This document shows, one piece after another, positions 12,204 through 25,239 of a stretch of DNA of 64,000 nucleotides (the first letter of the stretch is position 1; every line of letters starts with the position of its first letter). Under the pieces are notes generated by a model. It saw nothing but the letters and a program-made list of their open reading frames with translations. It was not told the DNA's origin and did no database searches. The stretch is from Kudoa neothunni (Eukaryota; Cnidaria): NCBI GenBank assembly GCA_964304625.1, contig OZ199838.1, forward strand, positions 6,572,001 to 6,636,000, read 5' to 3'. Made by a program: the position numbers and the translations under genes.

Positions 12204-14832
12204 TTAACCCTTTCACGTTCTATTTTTTGTTTTTCTTCAAAAAAGTATATTGTTAATGGGATATTTATTAGTAGAAATATAACATTTTAATTTGAAAAAA
12301 TAATTTTATCGTGCCGATTTTTTTAATTTTGTTCAGGTACATTTAAATGCACACTGGGACCAAACGGTAAAAAGAGCTGAAGATAAATAAAAGTTTTAAA
12401 ATGACTATTTTTACATTAAATCCAATAAATAATTACTTTAAATTTCTTAATTCATGAAAAAAATGTTTACAAATAACCCTGAAACAGCATGTCTTCCGTG
12501 GACCATTTCCAAATTTGTTTCCTTTTTCTTAGTAATAATATATTAATAGATCTATACTGTCAACATATTGCAATTTTTTATCATAAATTTATTTTTTAAC
12601 ACGTATTGGTTCGACTGATTTAATTTCACTAAGATTAAAAGACAAAATAATGTAATAATTTGAAAGAAAAAAAGCATAATATAATGAAACATACAGATTG
12701 ATTCAATCTAATTAATTTAGTCCTTGATGAAATTCGTGAAACAATTCCTTTCTTTAATCAGACAACAGCTCGCTTTGCACTTAAGGCATTTGATTCGATG
12801 ACTTTTTGGCAAAGTTTGCATCTATTGCGTGTGGACGTGACTTCGTGGAAATGCCCAACGTTGTCGAATCGGATATTGTCAGGAAGAGAAGAAGACATAA
12901 TTTTCCGGCTTATTGAATTTTCCGATTCATTTTCTACTGATAATGATGGTCTTCCGCGCTTTAACTTTACGTTTGTTTCCTTTTTAAGAAATATTAAGGA
13001 CTCACATACTGAATACATGGAATTCAATAAATCTAATATTTCGCTCTCTTTTATTTTTCTTGCTTTACTATTCCTCTTGTATAATAGCCAAGAGTTCACC
13101 ATATCTGTATTTATTCCCCAATAAAATGTCCTCATGTAATACTCCCTACACTTATGGCTCAGAAGATACAGAGATGATAACATATCTGGTGTATCCATTC
13201 CGCCCATATTTTTATTGTAATCAGATACAACATGGTGATATTTAATTTGAATCATTTTTTTCTTCTTACGATCGAATCGTTTAATTTTTGAAATCGCCCC
13301 ATATATCAGATATGTCATGATAGGGTAACAACTGATCCATCATACCATTGAGTTAAAAAAATTCCGTCATTTGAATTTTTAATACATTCATATGTTCCGC
13401 GGCCTTTTTGTTTAACTCCTTTTCATTTGAAAACGGGCATCCTTCAAGTCGGTTGGATGTAATGGTGCCAGTTGAATGAATCGTTTTTTCTTTTAGAATA
13501 ATTTGCATTGGTAAATTGGTAAACCAATTATCAAAATAAGCGAAGTACGCAAAATTACTAGGAAGCGTTTCACATAATTTGATAACATAATCACCGGAAG
13601 AGAGACCACAACTTCTTGACACTTTAACGGGTGTTCCATCATAAAGAAGGAAATCGTATACTATCCCAGAAAACTCCACATCTAGTTAACGTTTTAAACC
13701 CCCACTTGGTAGGTTTTCTAGGCATATATTGTTTAGAACAGCATCTACCTTTAAATGGTATCATCTGCTCATCTACAGATAATTTCCTTTCGGGTTGAAT
13801 CATTAAGCAATTTGATCTTAAGTGGTCCATAAACGATCTTATTTTCGAAAACCCATCAAAATCGGGATCGGATTGTTGAGTGGACTATTTCGTAATTGTT
13901 TTTGAAATGAAGAAATTTTGAAATCAACTTAAATCTATGGCGTGTGAAGACGTTAGCAATAGGCTCAAATTTAAAACAATTTTGCCAATAACAAACGATA
14001 TCTAGACATTCTTACTATTTCCATTAAGATGAGGACTCCAATATACTTTTCTATTTCTTCATCATCATCAGATTTGAAACATGAATTAGACTTTCTGGAA
14101 TAAAGGTTTATTTGTTTAACCATCAAACTATGAGGGAATTATTGATAAACTGGTTGAAGTAATCGATAGGTTTAAAAATTCCATTTATTTCTTCAAAATA
14201 GCACCCTGAAATCTCAAAATGAACAATTTCATCTAAAGTTGGTTTCTCTATATTCCAATTAAGTTTAAAGTTTGATTTATATTTTTCTTCGTCGGTAGCT
14301 TCATTATGATTTTCAGATTCGTCATCGCATTTCTCAAAAGCATCGATATTTTCGTTTTCTGAACATACCTAGGATTCTGAAATATCAACGTCAGGCAGAA
14401 TACCTATTTCTTGTTCAATTTCACCACTCTGCAGATATGTCAAAAATATCGCAATCCATACATACAGCACGTGTATGTCACAAGATCCCAGTGTGCATTT
14501 GAATGCACAAGCTCTAATATTCAAATAACTATTTATTCTTAAAAAAATTTTCCATGCTACTCACATATTATTTTTTAAAATAATTTTGACATTTAACATT
14601 GATCAATTTTATGTGCGTAATCATTCACGTTTGGAGCATGCTTAATATGTAGATGAAAAACTTAATATTTTCTTAAATCTTCAAGGAAAATTATTCATAT
14701 TTTTAAATAGATAAGACAATTAAATATTTCTTATGACACATCAAATGTGCTGCATGAAACAGTAGTTAAGTGTATTAAAGATTGTGTTTCTCTTATGTGC
14801 ATTCAAATGCACACTGGACGCAAAAGGGTTAA
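12204..14832 (-). mobile_element. piggyBac transposon, near full length (2,629 bp)
   Basis: The element is bounded by TTAA at 12204-12207 and 14829-14832. Left tip: TTAACCCTTTCACGTTC. Right tip, on the minus strand: TTAACCCTTTTGCGTCCAG followed by the palindrome TGTGCATTTGAATGCACA. The same palindrome-containing motif occurs as subterminal inverted copies inside the element: near 12341-12365 (CATTTAAATGCACACTGGGA) and near 14485-14512 (CCCAGTGTGCATTTGAATGC). One transposase lies on the minus strand and fills the interior. This is the longest copy in the window and the best guide to the family. Confidence 0.85.
12717..14450 (-). pseudogene. piggyBac transposase, disrupted (DDE_Tnp_1_7 with Cys-rich tail)
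   Basis: This is the cut-and-paste transposase for TTAA targets. Fragments follow in order on the minus strand. An acidic N-terminus (about 14440-14240) comes first, then EEIEKYIGVLILMEIVRM (family: 'DEMKVFIGLLILMGIV') and the first catalytic Asp in LSVDEQMIPFKGR. The second Asp is in YFAYFDNWFTNLPM and the third in MGGMDTPDMLSSLY. A C-terminal zinc-binding tail follows with CKLCQK and KCLKCKASCC, ending NFIKD and stop at 12717. At least four frame changes or stops (near 14370, 13830-13900, 13660, 13330 and 12790) break the reading frame, so the copy cannot make a full protein. All three catalytic aspartates are still visible, which suggests recent loss. Confidence 0.85.
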
Positions 14833-17165
14833 CTTTAACATGAGTGCGAAGGATTACGGTACAATCATGATCGCATTACGAACCTAAACTCCACTTTAGT
14901 CTAGGATCTTGTTTATGGAGGTAATTCATCAAGTAACCTCCTCATAATCTTTATTTTTCACTCGAATGACAATTTTAAAGGCAATATATCCCCATTAAAG
15001 GATATTCGAATTCTACCACAATGAAAAATCACCTTTATACGCACAATATAATATTTTCCAACTGAATAATATCAAATATAAATGTACGCGTACGCATCTC
15101 ACATACACACATTCACCGGCGCTCTCCCTCTTTTTAAGTGCAGTTGGTGTATCTGTAAAAGTGAAGTGCATAATTAGTCCCAGTTATTCCAAAAAAATTT
15201 TGTTTTACAATTAGAATGGGTAATGAACAAACAAACAAACCTTCAACTTATAGTTAAACAATCGCCTTAACATGAGTGAGTGTACGGCGACTAGAGTCAT
15301 CAAACGTCAGTTTTGAAAATAATTTTCTTAAGAGGATTTTCGGGAGATACTGAATACGAGTTGTTAGACGCAAAAGGTTATCAAAGACGAACATAACTAA
15401 AAACTAACGATTCCAATTATTTATCAATATATTTCAATCTTAAATATAACGATAGATAGCTAATGACAAATGCAGGGATTATCGGTTTGGTTTGGTTAGA
15501 GAAAAAAGATTTTTCGTGAATTCAAAAATTATAACTATAAGGTGAACATTAGTTTAAGTTTATATCTAAATTAAAAAAACAGTCACATATTAAAAAGTGA
15601 ATAGTTGACGTGAGAAATGAGTGAGAATGAATCAACAGAATTTATTTTTATAAAGTTAACCAGCCAAATGAATGGATTTTACATATTGCATGTAATTAGG
15701 GTGAAACGAAGACAAAAGTATAATGATCAGTTCATATTTAACCCATTTGATGTCGTAATAATTTTAGGAGCTTGTGAGGTCACATAAATAGGAACTAATA
15801 AAATTTTTGGTGTTTAATCTGAAAAATTCATCACATTTCCAAGTAGGTTCGGTCAAAAGTGGCTTACAGCATGGTTTATCAAGTGATTGCTAATATCAAA
15901 TAGGTAATCAAATCATTAAAAAATAGTTCATATAAATCACTTTAGATAAGATGAGATGGTGAAAAGCTTCAGCCGGTAGACTTCATAGGAATTACCTTGG
16001 AAAAAAAAGCTCTACCGGATTATCGCAACCAGGTCTACAATTGCTGTTAGGTAGGAACGAATGGCTGTTAGAAAATAACTGAAAATTTATGTGTTTTGGG
16101 GTTGGCTCCAAAATACTGACAGCGATTATTAGCGTAAACGCGGCATGCCAACACAGGGATATGTGTGAGTAACTTAAATTTGATAGTTGGTTTGAAGTGA
16201 AGGTGGATTAGAAAAATTTATTTTATTCCACTGCATTGTGGCACATTTCTGAGATAGTAGCCATCAAAATTAGTCATCGCGATAAAAAATCCAATTAAAC
16301 TCATCATCTACTGGAACTAGTGGTGCGCAATTGTTCTGCCTCAGATAACCCTATCATCAGTGCACTCATTATAGTCAGCCGAATATTGGATAGAGGCGTT
16401 ATTAATTATTATAACTATATTGAGGAAGTGTGGAAAATTTTCAGCCAACCATAATAGATACAATATAATTAAGTAGGAAATGTATAGTAGGAATCAAATG
16501 GCATTAGAAATAGTACAGCTTAAAAAGTGTGACTATTTATTGAATAACAAAATCTAGGGAGATATTGGGTTAAATATTGGAATAAGTGTAATCCCAATAG
16601 AAGGAATAATAACAAGTCATCTAGCAAATCAAGAAACAATCAAGTAATATTATTCATCAGCAATATAGAGCGTAGTTTTCAATGTTCAATGAGGCCGGTT
16701 CGTAGCCGATAAATGTGTATCATAGATAATAGCCGTAGAAACATTAGGTTTTTGATTGTGGAATATAATGATTAGATATTGCAGAATTAATCGACAACCA
16801 GCCATTCACTAATAATGATTGTTTGAAGTTTATTTAAAAAGCTTGTGAGTAAGGTATTTATATGAGGGGATAATATCTCTGTCTAATCACACTCAACACC
16901 AATCAGTTGATGACATAGGTGAGTGTGGTTGTTGAGTCGGAGAAATTTTACGGTAGATAATTTTTAGGGGATTAAAATTTTTATTGATAATGACCAAAAA
17001 TATTAATTCTACTGATCATCAACTAATTATATCGAAATTAATTTTCGATAGATTCGAACGATTAGATTTGCAATTGGAAATAATTGGTAAAACTTGTGCA
17101 TCAATTGGAACGCAAAACAGCACCGCTCCACCTCTTCCTCCTCCTCTTCCTGTTTATAAAAAAAG
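14833..17165. other. Intergenic/5' region before the DUF3504 gene
   Basis: 2.3 kb without a recognisable gene. A short stretch near 15232-15241 repeats CAAA, and a fragment near 15360-15385 (GTTAGACGCAAAAGGTTA) resembles the right tip of the preceding piggyBac but lacks a partner. A frame at 16984-17166 ends in a short Pro-rich run (PPLPPPLP) and could be an untranslated or upstream exon of the following gene; I cannot place splice sites that join it. Confidence 0.35.
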
Positions 17166-17426
17166 ATGAATCAATTGGCCGACAAAAATAAACCCAACAT
17201 TGTGGGAAATATTTTTCACTCATTCGATGGAGCTGAACAACAAGGCCCATCCATTTACGGCCACAATAGCAGCGGCAACAACAACAGCACCAATACCAAC
17301 ATTAACACCAGCAACTGTAGAAATCCACTTCAAAATTCCTCCAACATGTCGTCAAATCTGACCACTAATCCATCACATATCAATTTTCAGTCTACCACAA
17401 ATAGTAATTACAATCTGATCTCTTAA
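17166..17426 (+). CDS. Probable 5' exon or upstream reading frame, Asn/Ser-rich
   Basis: An ATG at 17166 opens an 86-residue frame rich in Asn, Ser and Thr (for example NSSGNNNSTNTN), with the same composition as the N-terminal exons of the DUF3504 gene that begins 250 bases downstream on the same strand. I found no in-phase splice from here to the exon at 17677: an acceptor near 17642 gives an immediate stop. It may be an alternative first exon, an upstream frame, or a separate small gene. No domain is recognised. Confidence 0.4.
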   Translation: MNQLADKNKPNIVGNIFHSFDGAEQQGPSIYGHNSSGNNNSTNTNINTSNCRNPLQNSSNMSSNLTTNPSHINFQSTTNSNYNLIS

Positions 17427-17676
17427 TCATACATCAATTATTAATATTTTAAATTGAATAAACCGAATTTAATCATCCCATAATTAGAATAAATAAAATT
17501 ATTATTAGTCGACTATTAGTAAAAGTAATATTTAATCACCTCAGCAAGTCTACATCTAACTAATCCTATTCAATATTATTTAATAAAATTCTTTTATTGG
17601 CAAAAGAATTGAGAAATAGACTTATACATTTGATTGACATTTAGTTGTTGAAAATTCTAACTGTGAAAATTCATTG

Positions 17677-19974
17677 ATGACTTTGGTTGGCAAAGATAAC
17701 TCACTTGGGTCGCAACCGCCATCGTCTTCACTCACAACAACACCACATCAAGATAAAAAGTATTTATTTATCTGTATTTCTATTGGTTTGAGATAGTGGC
17801 ATTGTTATTGGGGAGAGTGGTTGTTTTGAAAACAACCAAAATCGATTGTACTTTTATTAATAGTTGTATTAAAAATATTAGTAATCAGCCTCATATACCC
17901 CCACCGCCCTTCTCTGACAACAATAGAGGTGGGCCACCGTCTACACAATATCGCCATTATCCTCATCCCCCAATGCATCAATCGCTCGCAACTATCACTT
18001 CCACCAGCGCTGAAATTGATAGCAATATAAATTCAATGTATCACAATATTAGCAATCTGCTGCATTCGAACAACGAGTGGTATGGCGTTGATGGCAACAT
18101 TTACACCACCGCCAACACCAACTCGTTACCAATCAATGCTGCTACTACCGCTGCTACTATGGCTTCCATATGCCCACCAAATAACGGATGTAATAGAAAT
18201 TAATGAGTGATAACAAATTCATTTTTTACAGATACCGGATCGGGCGCATACAATTCTCTACAAGACAGCGACAAAATCAATATTCCATCATCGTCAGACC
18301 TATTACAGGCGAACTGTCCAACAACGCAATCCAACCATTCAAAAAGACCTGATCAACAAACCAATTTCAATTTAATATCATCTCAATTGTATGAACCTTT
18401 ATCTACAACTCCTACCAAACTTTACACGTATTACAATGGAGATCAATCCAGCATAGACAGCGGTAAAAATTGCATATATCTTCCAACCCCGGTAACAGCC
18501 GCCTATATGAACAGCCTCAATTGCCAGATGGGTTACAACAATAGCTTGGATTGGTCGATAGACACCAACGAGAATAAGAAGAACAACTGTCATTACATTA
18601 TGCCGCCGACATCATCCTCATTCGATTGCAGATCTGTAAAGTGTGAACAAATGAACAATCTACCTGGTATTTATCTAATTGAATAATATAGTGTTGTTTT
18701 TTTATCGATACGATGAATTGATCGTTGTTTTAGCTGAACAGTCCTCATATTACCCAGTAGATAAGGCATCGATGATTTATGGTGGTAGGCCAAACACAAG
18801 CTACGAATTCGCTCTATCAACAATGCAACAGCCATTCTCCAACGGCAACCAGTTGAATCCAATAATGTTTGGTGATGTGAGTCACTACAAGGTTTCATCG
18901 GTGGTCAACCAAGCGCCATTTTTACCCAATTCGGTTGCAGTTGATCATTCTCCCACCAACAACGGTGATGATCATCAACTAAATGTAAGTAATATCGAAC
19001 AATCGTTAGCCCAACTAAGCGTATATATATCAAATAAGGGTTCCAATAAAAACACTCAAGAAGGCACTAAAACGGCATTGCGAAGATTGCATCGGTGGTA
19101 CGAAACTAAGTATGAAAAAAAACTAGACATCAATGATATGAACAGGTTGACGGCACCTAGTTTGTTGGAGGCATTTTTCATTGAGATTCGTGACACACGA
19201 CCTGGCAAAGTGGGAAAAGCGTACGAACAGGTCACTCTCACGACTTACAAAAATGGTCTAAGGAGATACTTTTTGACCAGGCCTTGTCCTCCTGCCCCAG
19301 ACAATTTCGATATTGCTGGCGCCGAGTTTGAATCCATCAATCAAACCATCAACAACAGACAAAACCTCCAAAAATCCTCAAACAAAATTACCAAATGGAA
19401 CCTCATTGATTCAATTGATAATTACGCAGTGATTCTTTTGTGGTATAAATTGATCGAGTAATGCGTTGTTTTCGCATAGATATTGCAATTATGCGATGGA
19501 GGTGTTGTTGGAAGCAAAAATCCGCTACAGCTTGTTCGTATCATGTGGTTGATCAACACTAAATGTTTCTCCATCAAAGGACGACTAGCTCACCACAAAG
19601 TTCTAATTTCCGATTTCCAACTGTTGACCAATTCCAATGGGACTCTTTCGATCAAATATTCCCCCCTCTGTGAAGACTACGATACATCGTCACAATATCC
19701 AATCAGTACACCATCCAACTCTTCGAATTCCAGCATGAAAATCCGAAAAAACAAACAACCAGCTATCCTGTCACCTACCGATTCCACCAACTCTTTCTTG
19801 ATCAGCTGTTTTCAACTGTACTTTGAGAAACGTCCACCTGGCATACAACCTTTCTATCTTACACCTAAATCGTCCGTTTTTAATGGTGAGATATGGTTCA
19901 ATAAAGTGGCAATGGGAAAAAACTCCATTGGTCGAATCATGAATGATATACTTGCGAGAAAAATTGCAAGATAA
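17677..19974 (+). CDS. DUF3504-domain protein (crypton-recombinase-derived, KIAA1958/QRICH1/ZMYM type)
   Basis: Five exons splice in phase: 17677-17759, 17864-18189, 18232-18666, 18734-19428 and 19480-19974. The N-terminal ~400 residues are Asn/Ser/Pro-rich and of no known fold. From about 18990 there is an N-terminal core-binding-like helical region (ALRRLHRWYETKYEKKLDIN, TTYKNGLRRYFL) as found before DUF3504. The DUF3504 domain follows: GVVGSKNPLQLVRIMWLINT, FSIKGRLAHHKVLISDFQL, then FYLTPKSSVFNGEIWFNK and GKNSIGRIMNDI. This is the pattern of animal genes domesticated from crypton tyrosine recombinases; relatives are nuclear proteins in transcription or chromatin complexes. The protein ends soon after GRIMND, without the usual 'NHS.R.T' motif, so it may be shortened or have an unseen last exon. 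DNA-cutting activity is not expected (inference). Confidence 0.8.
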
Positions 19975-21308
19975 ACCACACTTTTTGATATCTAAACATT
20001 TATTCCATTATATTTTTAAATGGGCAATTTTAAAATGTGTTTGTATCATACGTATCCTCATATTTTCATATCCTTAAATTACCATATGGAGAGAGATTAC
20101 GCGTAATAGAATTTTGAGATTATTGCAGGCTAGTTCATTTCACTTTAGACTGATGCTTTAACGAATGTAATTCCATGCTCGATATCTGTGCTGCGACAAT
20201 TCCTCTCGTGGCTCACCTCGTTTACGTAATGCACCCAAGATTAATAAATGACAGGACTAATATTCCAGGGCAATATATTTATATATAGGTTTTCCTGTAA
20301 ATCAACTGTACATAAACCAATTTAATCGTTCGTCTGTCAGTATTTCAAGCTTTATTTCACAACAAGTCTAACGACTTCAGTGTCCATAGATATGCACTCG
20401 ACAATACCTCCACATAATACACCTATTACATCTAATACATCTAATACACATAATATGGAGTTATTCACCCTTTTCTATGTAGCAAGTTGTCAGCGATAAC
20501 TTCAAAATATCAATAATAGTTATATTGGGGGATATGATTATTCATATAATTAATATAAATGCGTTTAATATTTGAAAGTTAATAAATAACTACCTCAATG
20601 AGTTTTAGTTGAAGCCTCATCAAAGTACTTTACCATTAATTACATACATTTTTTGGCTTTAATTCGGTAATATATACTTCAAACTAAACATTTAATCGTC
20701 CTCTAATCAATTCACTAGCCAATTAATCTCAATATTAATTTGACATATATCTACATGTTTTTGATACTTGATATTGGATTGATATAGTTATCCTCTTTCG
20801 GTTAGACGATATTCCCACAACCCCAACATTTTATGTTTCTTGTATTGGCTCAGTTTCATTTGTGAACATTTATCCAAATAAATTTCCTTGGACTTTAGGC
20901 GATATAAATTCACTTACATAACTCATGTGAGATTCAAATTACGTAATATAATAAGAATAAAGCCAGTTATCTAGCAGAAGTCGTGTATTATTACGTTATT
21001 TTGTATTTTCTGCAAATTAAAGAAAAATAAATATGTAATGATGGTGATTTTGAGTAAACAGAAACTGCGTAAGAGAATGTGTGACAAGATACAGACATAG
21101 ATGTTGAGTTTTGATATTAAGTATTTATAAATTTAATGGAGTATGATGCGCCAAACGAAAAGAAATAATGATAAAAGTACACAGCATGCTTAATACAAAT
21201 ACAATTTACAGCTGAATGGTTAGTGTATAGATTTTTGGAGGTAGATTGTTAAACTAGGAAGAAGGAAAGGTCCAAAACCAGCCCGATTTCTTCTCTGCAC
21301 CGAAATAT
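19975..21308. other. Intergenic region between convergent genes
   Basis: It holds the 3' flanks of the DUF3504 gene (+) and the sushi-domain gene (-). A short tandem ACAT/CTAATACA-like stretch lies near 20412-20452. No coding signal or element ends are recognised. Confidence 0.4.
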
Positions 21309-23210
21309 TTAATATTTCGCTCTATAATATATTTTATAATATGAATATCCAAAAAAATTACTATTGTATCTCATTTTACAGACAGGATAAAATTTGGCAC
21401 AGTAAGTCTTTGTTGTTAATTTGGTTTTATTTTTAATGAGTCTAATCAATTTGGTACGTTGTGTTGGTGTCATCATTGAGATGCTACCATCCTTCAGTTT
21501 GGTTATCAAATTTATGTAATGAACCTTTTTAGAGGGGTTACTTTTCGGAATTTTAACGCTTTTTTTAATAATATTTGATGATTTTTTGGCCTTTGATAAA
21601 TTAACACGAGAAATTTGTTTAGTACCATTTTTTTTATCTTTAACATTTTTTGAAATTTCTATATGTGACGATGTGTAAACCTTCGCGATTTGAGGACCAA
21701 CTTCTCCCTTTGCTACCATCCGATAATCAATAGACGGAGGTGAGGTTGCAGGCGTTGGTTTTTTTTCTGTCTAACTTATCCATATGAATTTCGATAGGAG
21801 ATATATTGAGTTGAGTTGGTAGTTGTGGTAGCAATATACCGCTAATATTGTTTCTAGTGTAGGCATTGTCAGCCTCATCAAATAATGGAAATGGGTCTTC
21901 AACTGGCTGATGATAGTGAATATTTGGATAAGAGCTGGTTTGTGTGTATATAGGGGAATTATCCACAAACCTGGATTCAAGATCAGTCCCATTCGACTTG
22001 TGGAGGTATAGCCTGTTGATTGAAATTGTCTCTAGAAGTGAGAGTGACGGGACCCATGTTAGGAGGCTGAGTGGTGGTGATCAAATCCACTGATGCAGGC
22101 TCATTGTACGAGCTTAGTGTTGCTAGTTCAATATTTCCTTCGATAGAACTTTTGGTTTTATTTTTGGGAGAGGCAACTGTACCAATTAAATATCTAAATA
22201 TTTTTAAATCAAAATTATATAAAATAAAAGGATAATATACTTTAATCCACCAAGCGGGGACTGAAATAAGGAGGAATTGAATTGCCTCTCAGTGTTGCTC
22301 TCATTGGATGCTGTTTTTGGTTCAATATTTTTGATTTCGTTGACCTTATTAATTTTCTTATGAGACGGTAGTGGAGAGTCGTTTTTCCCGCGATCCCAAA
22401 GATTAGATTTTAATTCAGATTCGTTGACGATATCATCTTGGGGTTTGGAAGATTGGTTAGAGGGTTGAGTTGAAATTTGTGCTGCGGGGTTCACAAAGTC
22501 ATCCGAAGATACTTCAGTTTTCAAACTATAATAGTCAAGATTATCCTCCTTGGGATGTGAGGTTAACAGATTGGAAACCTCTGTTTGGCCTGGAGGGATC
22601 GACGATCCGATAATGTTTTCATTTCTAAATCCGAATGAATTAAAAAATATTAAAACTAACTTAACCTTTTAATTGTATTAATATCACTGTGTTGATCAGT
22701 GTTGAAAATCTCTAATGCGTCTTTTATATCGGATTTCTCTAATAACTTAGGATAGGAAGAATTCAAATCGACAGGCATTTTCCCTTCAATGAAATCTTGA
22801 ATTCTTACCTGCAATCTATCCTCATTGTTATGATATCTAAAATGGAAGAAATAAATGATTTTCGTCATTAAACTTGATCAAAAATACAATATATTGACGG
22901 TTGGAACACATTGAAGATCATTGATGGCATGGTCTTCTGGCAACAATCTCCATACTTTTGAGGTTGTCGTACAAAAAAGTACAGTGTTGTTGATATTGAC
23001 CACATAACCGGTTCTACAATTAGGAGCACATACTCTGACATCGTAGAAATTGTTCTTATTTTCGCGTTTGATTGCATCAGCGCAAATATAACCCCCATGA
23101 GGGGGATCATCTAATTTGGGGCAACCCAAATCTACTTCTCCTGTTAAGGAGGGGTTTAATATTAAGAAACAATAGACAGAGAGACAAAAAGAGATTTTAT
23201 ATCGACTCAT
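21309..23210 (-). CDS. Secreted or surface protein with one N-terminal sushi (CCP) domain
   Basis: Translation starts at 23210 with a signal peptide (MSRYKISFCLSVYCFLIL). Residues about 29-100 form a sushi domain: CPKLDDPPHGGYIC, CAPNCRTGYVV, LFCTTTSKVWRL, DLQC, giving the expected cysteines and the conserved Trp. The following exons are low-complexity, rich in Ser/Asn/Lys/Pro, and splice through introns at about 22863-22826, 22675-22625, 22525-22510 and 22245-22195. The C-terminal exon is very basic (KKSSNIIKKSVKIPKS) and ends with two cysteines. No transmembrane span is visible, so secretion is likely but not sure. Two phase problems remain: near 22040-21980, and at a run of eight T at 21758-21765, where one base fewer would join the frames. 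Sushi domains mediate protein binding at the cell surface; the partner is unknown. Confidence 0.65.
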
Positions 23211-23757
23211 AATAACATACTATTTTGAATAGACAAATTCTATTGAATGCAGTCAAAGCAACTTGCTTTAAAGGCTTGGTTGTGGTCATAGTGATTGCTA
23301 GCATTTGGATTGTTTCGATTCATCGTATAAAATTTCTGAACCAATAACTTATTTATTGCTTTTCATGCAAACTAATTTTAATTTGAAAATTAACCAGATT
23401 AAAATATAGCAAGCACAAGTTGTATTTTTGCATAAAATATGGGTGGTATGTTCTGTTATCACAAGGCTTTCATTATGAATATAATCTATTGGGAATACTT
23501 CTAAAAAATATTTTGATTATTAAAAATAAACACTTAAATAAGGTTTTTGAATAAATTAATCATTACATTTACTATAGATTTATATTCTTCTGCATACGTA
23601 AACAGTCATTAGGGATCTGTAGTACTTAAATAGTTAGTTTATATTTTAAATTGTGATACTTAGGAAATGGAAAAAATAATCATATTTGAATATGTGTCTT
23701 CTTTTGTTAATAGTCGATCAATTTAACTAATTTAATAATATTTGTTTAATTTAGCTA
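23211..23757. other. Intergenic, upstream of the sushi-domain gene
   Basis: AT-rich flank with no recognised gene or repeat; it should contain the promoter of the minus-strand gene that starts at 23210. Confidence 0.4.
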
Positions 23758-25085
23758 TTAATCTTCCTAGCGTCTTTGGGGTCCATTGGACCCCAACGGA
23801 TGTTTGAATCGATTTTAGAGAACCTGATTTTACATCAGAGAATTAAATATCATATTTATTCTCTTAAAAATATGATTTTTATTAAAATATTACAGGAAAT
23901 TTAAATTTGTACGGTCATGTCACGAAATAATCAAAATACTTACACATTCCTTTCTTTGGGGTCCAATGTGCCCCACATTTTTCTCGACCGAACAACAAAG
24001 AAAAATAATTAAAAACAACGTTGAGAATTAAATAAAATTTTACCGATAGGAAACAGAGAAAAATTGAAAAAACCATGCCTACGTTAAATGCCGAACACGG
24101 CCATAGATGGTTCTGAATGTAATATTTTGGATGAATTTGAATCCGATATCAATGAATTTTATGATATCTTGTGACGATTTAGTTATTTATATTATTCTAA
24201 TGTTTCTGAAGATAATAGACAATATCGAAACATTTACGAAGATAAGGGTGGTGTTAATTGGTTTTCTGAGAAATTTCAAATAACTAAAAACTTTAAACGA
24301 AATATTTTTCAAAATATTCAGATTCAATTTCGTATGTTTCAAACAGAATCACCTTCTTAGCCGGTCATTCCTCATATTTTATGGTGAATCTATTTTATCA
24401 ACTGTTATTTCAGGTATTAACAAGTTTGACAATTATAATTATCAGCATTATTTGAAGACTTGGCAAACCAACAGTCATTGACTTATATTAGAATCTTTGT
24501 CTATATGTTAATTTTCAGATCTAAATTATAATCACTCAAATTACTTTGTCGCGAGGGATGATGCTGTTCTTGTTCTAGATCTCAAGACAGATAAGCGAGG
24601 AATTTTTTTGTTTGTAGAATCAGTTGTAATAAAATAAATTTAAAAGTTTTTTGCGTGGTATATTGTAGCATTAAAAACTAAAATAATATAAATATATCGC
24701 ATTTGATCTATTTTGAACCAATATGTATCTCGGGTTTTATTGGGCGTTATTATTAAGAAATTAATCGTATAGGAAACAGTTTTGGGGATTTTTTTTAATG
24801 TGGAATGATTATACTTTTATTAAAACCTATTAAATTAAAAAATAAAGTTAAACTTGCTAAATTTTATGCCTAAGTAAACCCTTTAAATTCTTAGGTAGTG
24901 ATCGTCAATAACCGACGGTGTTATAATTGTGGCATTTTTCAATATTTTATCGATAATATTCTCTCATACCGTAGTAAATTACTTATTACATTTTTCTCCG
25001 TAATTCAAGTTAAACAATTGTTGGGTCCAATGGACTCCAAAGGAAGGAATGTGTAAAGTAGGGTTTCAGGCGCTTGGAAGGTTAA
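23758..25085 (+). mobile_element. Degenerate piggyBac-like element, copy B (1,328 bp)
   Basis: It is bounded by TTAA at 23758-23761 and 25082-25085. Left tip TTAATCTTCCTAGCGTCTTT followed by GGGGTCCATTGGACCCC; a second, inexact copy of the palindrome follows at about 23957-23975 (GGGGTCCAATGTGCCCC). The right end has GGGTCCAATGGACTCC, then GGAAGGAATGTGTAAAG, then GGCGCTTGGAAGGTTAA. It is the sister of copy A (3976-5309). A broken acidic reading frame near 24120-24180 (NILDEFESDINEFYDIL) may be the transposase N-terminus; the rest is lost. Confidence 0.75.
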
Positions 25086-25239
25086 ATATGCACTCAGCAT
25101 GAAAAAAGTATAGGTGTAAATTGGTTAATATTTTCGTTGATTACACTTAACAGAATATGTCCGAATCAAACTTTTCAACACTCGTTAAATTACAAAATAT
25201 TTTCCAAACCTTAGTATCAAAACTATGAAAAATGTTCAA

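Noticed and set aside
12798-13245. Plus-strand open frames opposite the piggyBac transposase.
   Set aside because: They are shadows of the minus-strand transposase, which has clear catalytic motifs.
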